From the NCBI GenBank assembly GCA_012932295.1, contig JAAONU010000018.1:2908206-2972205 (forward strand): a stretch of 64,000 nt of DNA. Reading direction: 5' to 3'. The DNA comes from Cyclina sinensis (lineage: Eukaryota; Mollusca; Bivalvia; Venerida; Veneridae). Below, one piece after another: positions 1 through 12,537 of the stretch. The position numbers and the translations under genes were made by a program. Numbering within the stretch: the stretch's first letter is position 1; each line of letters starts with the position of its first letter. The notes under the pieces are model-generated. The model had not been told where the DNA came from, searched no databases, and saw only the letters and a program-made list of their open reading frames with translations.

Positions 1-2560
1 ATTTCCAAAGGCAAATACATCAGAGGAAGCACATTGTGGTGAAGGGATTTCAAATGAAACATCATTTGGAAATACAATTATACATAACAAAGTTATGGCC
101 AATTTTAGCAACATTCAGAAATTTGACCTTAAAGGTCTAGGTCAAGTTCAGTTTGACCTTCTCAGGAGGTATTGTCTAAAAAGTAGTTATGTCCAAGCAT
201 GAAGACACTACATCCATTAACAACAAAGATATAGCCAAGTTAAGTAATGTCAAGGTCATTTAAAGGTCAAGGTAATGCTTGAATTGTTTAACACGTTTCT
301 TTTATTCTCAGTGTTGTTTTGTCCCTGTATAGATCAAATCCGTCCATAAAACCAGAAGTTTGGCTATTTTAGCAAAATGCAATAATTAGAAATTTGACTG
401 TTAAGGTCATTTAAAGGTTAAGGTCATACTTGAATAATTTAACATGTAGGTTTTGTCATAAGCCTTGTTTTGTCCAAGTATTAATAAACAAGAGGGCCAA
501 TGGCCCTAAAGCACTAACCTGGGTTCAAAGATGAAAGAAATTTTTATGAATGTAATGACGCATATCACAGAAATGGACCAATGCAATTTTATTGCCATAG
601 CTCCAAAAACAAAAAGGAGGTCAGTAGGTCAAAATATAGGTCATGAGATGACATTTTTGAAATCCAAACGAAAAGCTGTACACACAGTCCAAATTTCATT
701 GCCGTAGCTTCAAAACAAAAAACTAGTTCAGTAGGTCAAAAATATAGGTCATGCTATGACGTTTTTGAAATCTGTACAAAAACTGTATACATGGTCCAAA
801 TTTCATTGCCATAGCTCCAAAAACAAAAAGTAGGTCAGTAGGTAAAAAAAAAAATAGGTCATGCAATGACATTTTTGAAATTGAAAAGAAAAACTGTGCA
901 CACGGTCTGAATTTCATTGCTGTAGCTAAAAAACAAAAATAAAGGTCAGTAGGTCAAAAATATAGGTCATGCCATGACGTTTTTGAATTCGAAACGAAAA
1001 ACTGTGTACATGGTCCAAATTTCATTGCCATAGCTCAAAAAACAAAAAGTAGGTCAGTAGGTCAAAAATATAGGTCATGCCATATTTTTGAATTCGAAAC
1101 GAGAAACTGTGCACCCGGTCCAAATTTCATTGCTGTAGCTAAAAAACAAAAAAGTAGGTCAGTAGGTCAAAAATATAAGTCATGCCATGACGTTTTTGAA
1201 TTCGAAACGAAAAACTGTGCACACGGTCCAAATTTCATTGCCACAACTCCAAAAACAAAAAGGAGGTCAGTAGGTCAAAAATATATGTCATGCTATGACA
1301 TTTCTAAAATTGAAACGAAAAACTGTGCACACAGTCTAAATTTCATTACTGTAGCTAAAAAACAAAAAAGTAGGTCAGTAGGTCAAAAATATAGGTCATG
1401 CTATGACGTTTTTGAAATCGGAAGAAACAACTGTATACAAGGTCCAAATTTCATTGCTATAGCTCCAAAAACAAAAAGTAGGTCAGTAGGTCAAAAATAT
1501 AGGTCATGCCATGACATTTTTGAAATCGAAATAAAAAACTGTGCACACAGTCCAAATTTCATTGCTATAGCTCAAAACCAGAAAGTAGGTCAGTAGGTCA
1601 AAAATATAGGTCATGCGATAACATTTTTGAAATCGAAACGAAAAAGTATAGTTTTGTCTAAGTCTGATTCAAATCAAACCATAAATTACATAATTATGGC
1701 CAGTGTTAACAAAATTCAATGATTTGACTTTGACCGTCAAGGTCATTTAAAGGTCAAGGTCAAACTTGAAATAATCATCATGTCGGATTTGTCACAACTG
1801 TTGTTTAGTCCAAGTTTGGATTAAACCTATAAATAAATGAGAAAGTTATGACAATTTAAGCAAAATTCAATCATATGACCTTGACGGTCAAGGTAATTTT
1901 AAGGTCATGGTCAAATCTAAGTTATTCAACATGTCGGTTTTGTCATAAGTGTTGTTTTGTCCAAGTATAAATCAAATCCAACTATAAATACTAATGTTAT
2001 GGTCAATTTTAGCAAAATTCAATAATTTGACCTTGAAGGTGAAGATCATTTCTGAGTCAAGGTCAAGTTTAGTCTGGTCAGCTTGAAGGTCTTGTCCAAA
2101 GGGTTGTTGTGTCGAAGCATAAAGAGAATCCAACTATTAATAATAAAGTTATGGCCAATTTTGGCAAAATTCAATATTTTGACCTTAAATATGAAGGTCA
2201 TTTATGAGTCAAGGTCAAGTTTATTCTGGTCAGCTTGAAGGTCTTCTCCAAAGGGTTGTTGTGTCCAAGAATTAAGAGAAACCACCTACTAATAATAAAG
2301 TTATGGCCAATTTTAGCAAAATTCAATATTTTGACCTTGAATATGAAGGTCATTTAAGAGTCAAGGTCAAGTTTAGTCTGGTCATCTTGAAGGTCTTGTC
2401 CAAAGGGTTGTTGTGTCCAAGTATGAAGATAATCCATCAAGGAATAAAAAAATTATGATCAATGTTAAAGTTTTCGGACGGGAACGGCAACGGCAACGAC
2501 ACCATGACCATGACTATGACAATAACTCGATTTTTTTTTCAAAAAAAGTCGAGCTAAAAA
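1..2560 (+). mobile_element. AAGGTCA-core hairpin element, family E copy 1 (5' end outside window)
   Basis: Degenerate tandem monomers of about 150 bp, each with a GTTTTGTCCAAG-like block, a TTATGGCCAATTTTAGC-like block and one or more TCAAGGTCA words. The array ends at about 2470 in a short CGGACGGGAACGGCAACGG tract and then a terminal hairpin at 2526-2553, where CTCGA plus a T-run pairs with an A-run plus TCGAG, followed by CTAAAAA. A second copy at 23218-28330 begins with CTCGACTTTTT, the same motif as this hairpin arm, so the 5' subterminal motif is repeated in the 3' hairpin. Another element interrupts this copy at 487-1648. No coding capacity; the short ORFs here are by-products of the monomer. 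Confidence 0.7.
487..1648 (+). mobile_element. Family A 5' end with ten 107-bp monomers, no 3' hairpin
   Basis: Starts with AACAAGAGGGCCAATGGCCCT-type sequence, a small palindrome shared with the other family A copies. About ten tandem copies of a 107-108 bp unit follow; the GTCAGTAGGTCAAAAATATA word recurs near 621, 728, 835, 945, 1052, 1160, 1267, 1375, 1483 and 1590. The array then runs straight back into the family E host repeat at about 1648, with no CGGA tract and no terminal hairpin. It is a 5' part of an element inside family E. A 103-aa ORF at 1285-1596 is only the repeat read through. Confidence 0.65.
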
Positions 2561-3588
2561 TGTCAATTCTTTTTCAGAGACATCTTTTTTCTGATCAAAC
2601 ATTTTAAAATCGTCTGAATGAAGTGTGCTCAGTGAAATGACCTTGGAGTTCATGCAAGGTCATAAAGATATTTTTAGCAGTTTATATAATGTAAGTTCAC
2701 CCTGACAAATGGCTGACATGGTAAAGGAGATTATCTTTTTTTACATAACAAGATAAATAGCATTCAGAACATAAAGTAGGACATATTTTTTGTCTGCAGG
2801 CACAAAATGTGCATTAAAACTGCCACTTTGCAAAATTTGTATATCATCTTGTTTGAAGATGTCTTATCCTAACTAGTTTAATTTGGATGAAAGCCCAGTA
2901 ACCATGCTATTTTCAAAACATTTTCTACATAATATAAACATGTTTTAAGAGGGCTTTCAAATCTTTAAGGTCCTCATTTACACAATTACAAGAAGAATTG
3001 GCAACTGTTTCTCCTTGAAATTTCTTAACATTAAAGGACACTGACATGACAAGGTCAATTCATATAAACCTACTACAATACTATTAAGCATGTCCTAAAT
3101 TTCAATGTCAAGAAAAGTAAAAGGTATTTGCCAGAAAGTTACTGAAGCTTTAAATAAAAATAGTTAATTTGTACCCATGACTTTATATTAGGTTTCAACT
3201 TGAAACTGATTTATTCATTACCATTTTATGCATGTTTCAGTCATGTAAACGTATCTTGTTCTTATATATAGTAAGGGCTGCATTTGCCATAGCTGATCAA
3301 CATTGAAAGAGGTATCCTTAGTCAAAGTTATTACAGGTAGACTTTAAAAATAAAGTGGGATAAATTTAAAGATCAAAGCTCTGCATCTAAGGTTTTTTGT
3401 ACTTCACTTCATAAATGATAATAGTTGTGGCTCACTGCATGAAATGTATCAATCACTGTTATTTTTTTTTATTTTTGTTTACCTGTACAGTCCTGTTGAT
3501 GTCAAGGCCCTATTCATAAACAAGTTTAGTGATACATCACCTTATAATGCACCAAGGTACATAAAGTGCTGAAACTATCTTTCAACTC
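2561..3588. other. Plain noncoding stretch (likely intron)
   Basis: AT-rich sequence with no repeat family, splice-flanked ORF or RNA signature that I can recognise. Confidence 0.4.
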
Positions 3589-3877
3589 AAGACAGTTAGG
3601 GACTTACTTTATAGACTCATGACTGCAGAGGACCTACTTTAGACTCAAGACTGCCAGGACCTACTTTAGACTCAAGACTACCAGGACCTACTTTAGACTC
3701 AAGACTGCTAGGACCTACTTTAGACTCAAGACTGCCAGGACCTACTTTAGACTCAAGACTGCCAGGACCTACTTTAGACTCAAGACTGCCAGGACCTACT
3801 TTAGACTCAAGACTGCCAGGACCTACTTTAGACTCAAGACTGCCAGGACCTACTTTAACTCAAGACAGCCAAGGACT
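3589..3877 (+). repeat. 27-bp minisatellite, left half
   Basis: About ten copies of a 27-bp unit built on GACCTACTTTAGACTCAAG plus ACTGCCAG, nearly identical between 3640 and 3850 and decaying outward. The array resumes at 5585 after the TA-flanked insertion, so it was one array before the insertion. Confidence 0.9.
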
Positions 3878-3879
3878 TA

Positions 3880-5582
3880 CAGTACGCTCAGCGCGGATTC
3901 TGCCTTTTCCGCGATACCACCGCGGACAATTTTTTCTTATCGCGGACAAACGCGGCGGACGTCCGCGATGAGAGGGCTAATTTCCGCCGCGATCCGCGGT
4001 GTCCAGTTGTGTCCACCGCGGACAAAATACCGATGATTATGTTTAAATTATCGATAAAATCGGTAACCTGTTTCTCGCGGCGGAACGCGGCGGCCATTAT
4101 AACTATAGCTCAAAAATAAATGTTTATTTTATAAAATTTTCACCATGTTATTATTTTACAAGATTACTTTAAATCAACCACAATACGTAAATGGTAATAA
4201 CATTAGTTAAAATTTTAGATGTACAAAAATTGAAACGGCATTTAAAATGAAAAACGTTACCTTTGTTTTGATTGTAAAATTTGGAGTGACCGCGTCGATA
4301 GACTCAAACTACATACAACAGCATCCTTGTTCCCTTGAACTATCCAAAACCGTCGAAAATTAGAACATTCCTAACAACAATTACTTGTTAAACATGCTAA
4401 TTATCGGGGTTATTTTAAGTGAACTGCTTTAACTGTCAAAGAAATTACGCACTCAGTAGCGGCTTTCAACTTTTTACAAAGGGCGCCATGTCTTCAGATT
4501 AACTCAAAATCACAGCTGACACCTGTGTGAATAGCATACCTAAATACAAACTAAATCACCTTTTTCAAACTAGTTTATAAACCAATCTGAGCTCTGGTTT
4601 GAAAGTGAAATCTACAGATCTTGTATAAATTATTTTTTCGATGCATAACAAACACTTGTAAATTTCAGTGGCTCAACACTTCCCTTTTATATTTCTATCA
4701 TTTGGGGATGAATTTCACAATCTTTGATATCGTAATATTGTTGTGAAACCTATATGTAGCCTCAAAGGAACAACCTGTCAATCACAATTCCCGTGACCTA
4801 TGATCTTTACACGTGATACAACACCGTATTTTTATTGGTTGTAATTCAAGAGCTAACCTTTGACAGCAAGCCTGAGTAATTTTCCATAAAAAAATCCCAG
4901 TATTTACCGCCTTTTCCACATCACACGATCTAATGCTGCATGCTTTTGGATGCTTGCTCTCTACTTTCAATTCTCATTTTCGGAAAATCTATAAATAGTA
5001 ACACCTAGTTTGTTGGAGATACTGACAAGGATTAAATGTTCATGGTGTAAGAAACAAAAATTGACGTTTTCATTGTTGTCTCTTGTTACTTTTTCGTACA
5101 TGCCGTACACCGAGGTTATTCAGTATTTGACTTAAAAGTGGTTTTCACAACCATGAACTTGCATATCTACTCTATTTTCGAATTTAATTCGACAATGATT
5201 TGCCGCGATTTAGAGTATTTTTGTTCATGGTGATTAAAAAACGAGAAAACAACAAGATGTACAAAAAACAAATACATTGTATCTACATAATTTTTTTTAT
5301 TACAAAATCAAATTTTACATATTTTAAGGAGTAAAGTTTTAATAATTAATCGTAAAAAGCTACAGTTTTCACCGCGATCCGCGGTGATTGACCACCGCGT
5401 TCTGCCGCGATTTACCGCGGCGTTCCGCGGGGGAAACGCTTACGGCCACAGATTCATGTCCGCGGTGGTAAACATTTTCAGTCCGCGGGGTCTCGCGGAC
5501 AAATTTTGTGCAAAATTTCGTCCGCGATGAGTCTCATCCGCGGGGTCTCGCGGGTTTTGCAAAATCCGCGCTGAGCGTACTG
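3880..5582. mobile_element. TA-flanked element with CpG-rich CCGCGG arms (copy 1)
   Basis: Terminal inverted repeats CAGTACGCTCAGCGCGGATT (start at 3880; reverse complement ending at 5582), with TA directly outside each end at 3878-3879 and 5583-5584. The 27-bp minisatellite continues on both sides, which confirms the insertion. The outer 200 bp or so at each end are very CpG-rich, with many CCGCGG/CGCGGAC words. The middle 1.2 kb is ordinary AT-rich DNA with no transposase recognised. TA target and a CAGT end suggest the Tc1/mariner group, but the superfamily is inference. Confidence 0.8.
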
Positions 5583-5584
5583 TA

Positions 5585-5950
5585 CTTTAACTCAAGACTG
5601 CCAAGGACCTAATCCTAATTTAGGCTCAAGACTGCCAAGGACTATCTTTCAATCCAAGAATTACAATGATACATCTTTAGTCTTAAGACTGCCAAGTACA
5701 TTCATTAGATTCATGACTGCTTAAGACCAACTTTAGACTCAAGACTACAAAGGACCTACTTTAGACTGCCAAGAGAAAAACTTTTCACCTATTTAAAAAT
5801 TTACAAAGACTTACTTTAGTCTCATGACTGCCAAGGAGCTACTTTAAACTCAGACTACCAAGATACCATCTTTTGACCTAAAATTTCCAAGGACCTACTT
5901 TAGTCTCATGACTGCCAAGGTCCTATCTTTTGGCCAGAGACTGCCAATCT
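5585..5950 (+). repeat. 27-bp minisatellite, right half (diverged)
   Basis: Continuation of the 3589-3877 array with more divergent and broken units of the form CTACTTTAGACTCAAGACTG. Confidence 0.75.
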
Positions 5951-6116
5951 GTGGTTTATGCAATCTCAGAATTTCTTGCGGTTTGCAGACCATAACTTTC
6001 TGAAATCAGTGTATTTCACAGGTATGTTATTGCTTGTGTAAATATATCAGACTTCAAGGTCTTAACCATGCCAAAGATTGTAAAAGGAGTATTAATTGAT
6101 ATCAACATATAATTAC

Positions 6117-6287
6117 CCGCCATTTGTTGGACAACAGTGCTGTGATGCTGTTATTGGTGAGAGTGTCGGTAGGTGTGGTTGTGGATCCATTGGAGCGGAG
6201 GTATTCGGAATGTTCATCTATTGTATCAAATAATGGCACTCGGGCATTTCTTCTCTGCTCCGAATCTGTTACCTTGGTAACTGTAAA
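6117..6287 (-). CDS. Internal coding exon, 57 codons, possible SLC12-type cotransporter N-terminus
   Basis: On the minus strand an acceptor, TTATTTGTTACAG, precedes an open 171-nt block that ends at a GG/GTAATT donor. The block is exactly 57 codons, phase 0 at both ends. It begins F-T-V-T-K-V-T-D-S-E-Q-R-R and ends L-L-S-N-K-W-R; it is polar, Ser/Thr-rich and has no membrane segment, as in a cytosolic N-terminal region. The only upstream minus-strand donors I trust (58153 and 22340) are also phase 0, so both can join in frame. With the first exon ending in K, the junction reads K-F-T-V, matching the [R/K]Fx[V/I] docking motif for SPAK/OSR1 kinases in NKCC/KCC cotransporters. A later F-D-T-I-D...Y-L-R stretch loosely recalls the N-terminal regulatory segment of NKCC proteins. 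The coding call is firm; the family is a guess. Later exons lie left of the window. Confidence 0.75.
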
Positions 6288-7236
6288 CTGTAACAAATAA
6301 ATTAAGTAAAATAACTTTGAATAAAAACAGCAGATGACAATTGAGTAACTATTAGATGGTATTAAGCATAATTATGTCAAACAGCTAAAAATGAAACTCT
6401 AAACAGTCCGTGATCTAAACCAAGCATCAAATATATCATTATCTTTAAGACCAGTTTTCAATTAATTTGTTGTACAGAAAACATGAAGTAGAGAAGAGGT
6501 AAAGTTGAGAGGTGCTCAGCTTTAAGTATCCCATAACAAATAAACAAAATGAGAAAAAAATACAGCAATTATGATGGAGCCTGCAATATTCATTATGAGG
6601 GAACAATGTTCAATTCTTTCCTCATTAATACTAGTGACCAAGAAAGAAATCAGACACATTATAAATGTAATTTACTTCACATAATTATGTGAAAGCCTGA
6701 TTATAAAGGTGATTCAACTGATACCTTAAAAAATCTTCAATGTATATTTCAATAAAAAATCTCAAAGCTGTGGCAATGTTTTTCAATGAATTAACAACAG
6801 CTGAGATATTTTTGTTATAAATTATTTGGAAGTTTGGAAAAACACTGCTTTGTGTTTTGCAATAGGAGAAAAGACAACTCAAAATGCATAAGCTTCAGTA
6901 TTACAGGAATGACAATTTTTCTTTGTGCATAAAAAACGGAAAGCCATAATTTTCTGAGTTTAAGAAATCAGTCATAATTTGCGACAAATGAAATAACTCT
7001 TCATTTCTTTTTCAAGATAATCCATCAGTTATTTTTAATGAAGACATAATGTCTCCATGTTAATCTGTACTGCACATAACTGCAGGAGAATTGTTTAAAA
7101 TAATGAGAAAATTTTTTTCTTAAATGGAACATTTTTTCAAGCGTAATCATGACATGTTTTGAAATTGAGGTTTGGAGGAAACTGACCATATGCATGAACA
7201 TGACTGATGATAGTAAATCAAGAAAAGTTGCCATAA
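6288..7236. other. Intron, no further feature seen
   Basis: AT-rich sequence between the exon and a minisatellite. The short ORFs here lack convincing splice borders or codon character. Confidence 0.4.
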
Positions 7237-7585
7237 ATCTAGCAGTTTTGTGTCACATGTATGAGATTCTACAAATCTAGCAGATTCACAGTTTTGTGTC
7301 ACGTGTATGAGATTCTACAAATCTAGCAGATTCACAGTTTTGTGTCACATGTATGAGATTCTACAAATCTAGCAGTTTTGTGTCACATGTATGAGATTCT
7401 ACAAATCTAGCAGATTCACAGTTTTGTGTCACGTGTATGAGATTCTACAAATCTAGCAGATTCACAGTTTTGTGTCACATGTATGAGATTCTACAAATCT
7501 AGCAGATTCACAGTTTTGTGTCACATGTATGAGATTCTACAAATCTAGCAGATTCACAGTTTTGTGTCACATGTTTGAGATTCTA
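7237..7585 (+). repeat. 38/46-bp minisatellite with higher-order pattern
   Basis: Eight units of TCTAGCAG(ATTCACAG)TTTTGTG... ending GAGATTCTACAAA. Two unit lengths occur: 46 bp, and 38 bp lacking the inner 8 bp. The order is 38-46-46-38-46-46-46-46, and CACGTG/CACATG variants follow the same order, so a block of about 130 bp has been duplicated. Confidence 0.9.
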
Positions 7586-7663
7586 AACTACAACTGCCTG
7601 CTATATAACATTATGTCCTATACCAACAGCTGGCATGTAAAGCTTGCCAAGTCCAGTTTACAA

Positions 7664-9030
7664 AACAAGAGATGTTTGTAAAAAATACTTGCCCCCATAG
7701 TGCCTTATTGCTAGAGGCAGCTACAGAAGCATAGGAAGGTAGAAGGACAGCGACTTGACTGTCAGTATGTGGAGGATGCCAGGGACTTCTGATATCAAAA
7801 GCTATTGGCCATGGCAAGTAGATTAACGACACTTGGGTTATAAAATATAAAGTTTAATTACCAGAGAACAGGAAAGAGTACAGAAACTGCATGGGTAGGT
7901 AGGTGGGAGGGTGGGTAGGTAGGAAGTTTTGAGGCAGCAATGCCCAAAGGTTCTCTAGTTATCAATCAGAATCTGTTTTCCTCTTTATGATTTATGGCCA
8001 CAGTAACCTTGACCTTTAACCTAGTGACCTTAAAAACAACAGGGGTCATCTTCTGAACAGACCAACCTGCAAAGCAAGTCTGAGGAGCCAATGGTTCAAG
8101 GGTTCTCTAGTTATTGATTGGAAACCATTTTTCCGTTAATGGTCACTCTGACCTTGAGCTTTGATCAAGTGATCCCAAAAGCAGTAAGAGTCATCTACTG
8201 GTCATTATCAACCTGCATTGCAAGTTTAAGGACGCCCAAGCACTCTCTAGCTACCTAAGGATTCTCTAGATATTTATCACAAAAGGTTTTGCTTTTCAAG
8301 GTCACAGTGACATTGGTCTTTGACCTAGTGATCCAGAAAATTATAAGGGTCATCTACTATGACCAACCTGCCTGTGAAGATTTGAGGAGCTGGGCCCAAG
8401 TGTCATTGACCCTGACCTTTGACTTAGTGACCTGAAAAACTATAGGGTCATCTACTGGTCATGAACATCCAACACACCAAGTTTGAGGAACCACGGTCCA
8501 AGGATTCTCTAGATATCTATGAGAAAAGGTTTTGCTTGTCATGATTTCTGTGAACTTGGCCTTTGACCTAATGACCTGAAAAACTGTAATATACATCTAC
8601 TGATCACGACCAACAAATCTGAGGAACCTGGGCCCAAGCATTCTCTTGATATTCATCGGAGAAGGTTTCGCTTTTCAGGGTCACTGTGATATTGGCCTTG
8701 ACCTGATGATCTGAAAAACTATAGGGATCATCTAGTGGCCATGACCTACCTAAATAACAAGTTTGAGGAAGCTGGGCCCAAAGATTCTCTAGTTATTTAT
8801 TGGAAAAGTTTTTGCTTTTAAAGGTCACTGTGACATTAGCCTTTGACCTAACAACCTGAAAAATTACAGGGGTCATCTTCTGATCATGACCAACCTATAA
8901 ATCAAGTTTGATGAACGTGGGTCTGAGGGTTCTCCAGATATTGATCAGAACTGAAGTGACTACTGACCGACTGTCCAACATTTCCAAAACAAAATACCCC
9001 CTCATCTTTGATAGGGGGCATAATAATCAT
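7664..9030 (+). mobile_element. Hairpin-ended element, family F copy 1
   Basis: Begins AACAAGAGATGTTTGTAAA followed by TTGCCCCC. The core is diverged monomers of about 150 bp carrying CTTTGACCTAGTGACC, GGGGTCATCTACTGG and TTCTCTAG blocks. The 3' end is a hairpin at 8995-9022 (TACCCCCTC / GATAGGGGGCATA) followed by ATAATC. The terminal GGGGGCA arm repeats the 5' TGCCCCC motif. Same ends and core as the copy at 35402-36438. Noncoding. Confidence 0.7.
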
Positions 9031-9304
9031 TGACAATAGTCAACAACGAACAATTTTCAGGATCACCTATCATATTTCAATCAAATAGTATTACACAGAA
9101 TGTCTTCTTTGAAATGTCTATATGGAATAAAATCCATCTAGCATTCCAAAAACATTAAAACAATCTTTAATGAGGATGCTTATTTCAAGTCTTCTACAAA
9201 CTTAAGACTATATCAATTTTACTATGGGTTTTAATGTTAGGAATTGATGGGAGTGAGTGGCAGTCAGTGAGAATGTTTTTGTCCAAATGCATCCATCCAT
9301 TACC

Positions 9305-11100
9305 AACTAGAACTATCGCTGAATGCGATTCATACCCCCACCAATGTCCTTGACAGAAGACGACATGGAAAGGTGGTTAAGGGAATAACTTTAGTGGCAC
9401 AAATACATATACATAAAAAGAAATTATCTCTGGTGAAAAAAACAAACAAATTGTACAGGTAATAGTATAAATATATATTGTCAAATCATGTTCAAAACAG
9501 TTACAAATAACCTTTCATTTTCGTGAATATCTGTTCTAGTTTCAGAAACATTTAAGTATTAATGGTTATATCAGAACATTTTCTAAGCCTAAAAGGGGCA
9601 TAACTTGTGTCATAATTCAATGGAATTGTAGAATTTTTGTCATCTGAGCTTGCTTGTAACCATTCATATGAATTTTAAGTTTCAAGTAAATATCTGTTCT
9701 GGTTTAAGAAATATTATAGTAAATAAATTTAAAGACATAAAAATGGACTTAACTTTGTCAAAATACAATACAAAGTTATCCCCCCCCCCACACTTTTTTT
9801 AGTTATGAAACTTGACCTGCATATCTTACTTGCGACACTTTATATATATTTGAAGTTTGAAATGAATATCTGTTCTAGTTTAGAAATATTCAAGTACATG
9901 TTAAAATTTCAGAACATTTTCTAAGTCAATTTTTGACCTTCAAGTGTGGCCTTGACCTTAAGCTGGCACAAGGGTAAGATGGGTTCTGCACATTGCCCAG
10001 TTGGGGTGAACATTTGAGTCAAGTTTGAAGAAAATCCTTCCATTAGACTAGTATAGATTTATAGAGCGGACATGACATATTGTCTAGTATTGATTGTAAG
10101 TAAATTAAAAGACCTAAAAAGGGGCATATCTTTGTCAAAATGCAATACAGAGTTATGAAACTTGACCTGCATATCTTACTTGTGATACCTCATATATCTT
10201 TTAAGTTTCAAGCAAATACCTGTGCTAGTTTCAGAAATATTGCGACACTTCATATATATTTGAAGTTTCAAATGATTATCTGTTCTAGTTTAGAAATATT
10301 CAAGTACATGTTAAAATTTAAGAACATTTTCTAAGTCAATTTTGACCTTCAAGTGTGACCTTGACCTTAAGCCGGCACAAAGGTAACATGGGTTCTGCAC
10401 ATAACCTTGTTGAGTTGAACATTTGAGTAAAGTTTGAAGAAAATTCTTCCATTAGTATAGGATTTATAGAGCGGACACGACATATTGTCTAATATTTGAT
10501 TGTATGTGAATTTGAAGACTTAAAAAAGGCATAACTTTGTCAAAATGCAATACAGAGTTATGAAACTTGACCTGCATATCCTAATTGTGACACTTCATAT
10601 ATATTTTAAGTTTCAATGAAATACGTTTTCTAGTTTCAGAAATATTCAAATACATGTTAAAATTTAAGAATATTTTCTAAGTCAATTTTTGACCTTCAAG
10701 TGTGACCTTGACCTTCAGCCGGCAAAAGGGTAACATGGGTTCTGCACATCCCCTTGTTGAGGTGAACATTTGAGCCAAGATTAAAGAAAATCTTTCAATT
10801 AGTGTAGGACTTACAGAGCGGACACGACATAATGTCTAATATTTGATTGTTTGATATTTGACTTTCAATTGTGACCTTGACCTTGAGCCGACACACGGGC
10901 AACATGGGTTCTGCACATCCCCTTGTTGAGGTGAACATTTTAGCCAAGTTTGAAGAAAATCCCTCAGTTGGTATAGGATTTATAGAGCGGACACGAAAAT
11001 GGAGACGGACGGACGGACGGACGGACCGACCGACGGACGGACGCGACAAAGTGAATCCATTATAGCCCTTCCCACATTTTGTGGTGGGGGTATAATAATA
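9305..11100 (+). mobile_element. Hairpin-ended element, family G
   Basis: The 5' end has a small palindrome ATCGCTGAATGCGAT and then CATACCCCCACC. The core is three to four long monomers of about 370-400 bp (block GCATAACTTTGTCAAAATGC to ATAGAGCGGACACGACA). It ends in a (CGGA)n tract at 11005-11042 and a terminal hairpin at 11061-11094 (CCCAC / GTGGTGGGGGTATA), followed by TAATAATAATAA. The last core unit is homologous to the cores of families B and I. Confidence 0.65.
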
Positions 11101-11505
11101 ATAATAACTATATGCTTGCAGTACAACTCATTCACTGAAATGAATATTGAAAATTCCAACATTGCCAAGATATGCATCTGATGTCCAAACTTTAATTGAA
11201 ACTTCACCATCTGCAGCCTGCACTTCCTGCTACCTTATTCGTAAATTCACTGCAACACATCTCTCCTGGGTAATAAGTCTTTAACTTTAACTTAGCCTGT
11301 TCAAATTAATTATTCATGCAAAATGTCTGCACAAAACAAGAAGTTCCACCACCCTTCTGGAAAAAAACCTGCAATGTTTTGACACTATATCAATCTTTTA
11401 AATTCTAAAGCAGCCGATACAGTTTATCTGCGCACAATTCTTTGATTCTTACTGAACTGACTGAACTGTGTCATTGAAAAAAAAGATTTGAAGAACAGCT
11501 GAATA

Positions 11506-12159
11506 CATTGGAACTTCCGAAAACCCAAAAACCATGGGACCGGTCAAAAAGTTCGGATTTTGGAAGTTTCCGGAATTCAGAAGTACGAATGATCTGGACA
11601 AGTACTAACCGCCTTTGATATTTCAAAAGTTTGAAAAAAATTGCCAATTACAACAACCAACACATTGGATGATGTTGGCTAATTAATTACACTTTTTAAG
11701 ACACCCCAGATACAATTTAATCCTTAAAGTTGCTTGTAGCAAACATCAGTTATTAACCCACTAATCGTTGCTTTAATTCATAATTTACCGCTATCTAATT
11801 ATCAATATATTCCGCTGCATTTCAATCGTAAATCGACAACTTGTTATTCTAACGCATGTTAAAATAAACAATCACCTTTAATTGGTAAAATAGATACAGA
11901 CGTGAAATTTTTGACGCAGGGTTTGCGATCTTAGGCGATCTTTTGCACTTTTTTATTTTTCCTGTATTTGGAAGTAAAATTGCATTGATATTAACTAAAT
12001 TATAAGGAAAAATCCTCCGGAATTCAGAATTCAGAAGTTGCGGATTTTAGAAGTATGATTTACATAGAAAACAGAAGGAGAAATTTCGGGACCGAGAAAA
12101 TCGTTCAGTTTTCAGAAGTTTCCGGTTTTTAGAAGGTCCGGTATTCGGAAGTTCCACTG
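11506..12159. mobile_element. TA-flanked MITE with GGAACTTCCG ends
   Basis: Left end CATTGGAACTTCCGAAAACC and right end (reverse complement) CAGTGGAACTTCCGAATACC, flanked by TA at 11504-11505 and 12160-12161. Repeated CGGAATTCAGAAGTT-like words lie near both ends. 654 bp, noncoding. Tc1/mariner-like target; family assignment is inference. Confidence 0.75.
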
Positions 12160-12171
12160 TATACTCTTGAG

Positions 12172-12520
12172 CATCATAGGTGACCCCCGGTATATATTCC
12201 GCACAAATACATTATGTACTGTGGGATAATTGACTGCAGATAATTGGTGAATATTTATTAGCGAAGGGAAGTAACTCATCATACTCTTCAGTGTGGAGAG
12301 TAGGCATAATGACAAGTTACTTAAAATAGACGTATTTCCCAGGATTTAAACAAAGGCCCAAAAGGCAAATTGTAAAAAGTAATTTAATTGGCTGAAATTG
12401 GGCAAGGGAAATCTTTTGGAAACAATGACAGCAGAAAAGTACAAAATTTTACCAACCAAAAGTCCCACGGCAGATAAATAGAGTGAAAAGAAATGGATTG
12501 AACGTGGGTTTCCGATGATG
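12172..12520. mobile_element. MITE with 9-bp target duplication (copy 1), possibly MULE-like
   Basis: Bounded by CATCATAGG and CCGATGATG (9-bp inverted ends) and flanked by the direct repeat ACTCTTGAG at 12163-12171 and 12521-12529. A homologous copy lies at 28344-28749 with its own, different duplication. A 9-10 bp duplication points to Mutator-like elements. 349 bp, noncoding; its TSD begins 1 bp beyond the TA of the preceding MITE. Confidence 0.75.
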
Positions 12521-12531
12521 ACTCTTGAGTT

Positions 12532-12537
12532 TTTATT
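12532..12537 (-). promoter_or_regulatory. Candidate polyadenylation signal for the 12842-13312 ORF
   Basis: AATAAA on the minus strand, about 305 nt beyond the stop codon of the ORF. A 3'-UTR of this length is plausible, but the hexamer is common in AT-rich DNA. Confidence 0.3.

Noticed and set aside
3589..3877. CRISPR-like direct repeats (also the 41-bp and 46-bp arrays)
   Set aside because: Units are contiguous with no unique spacers, and the genome is animal; these are minisatellites.
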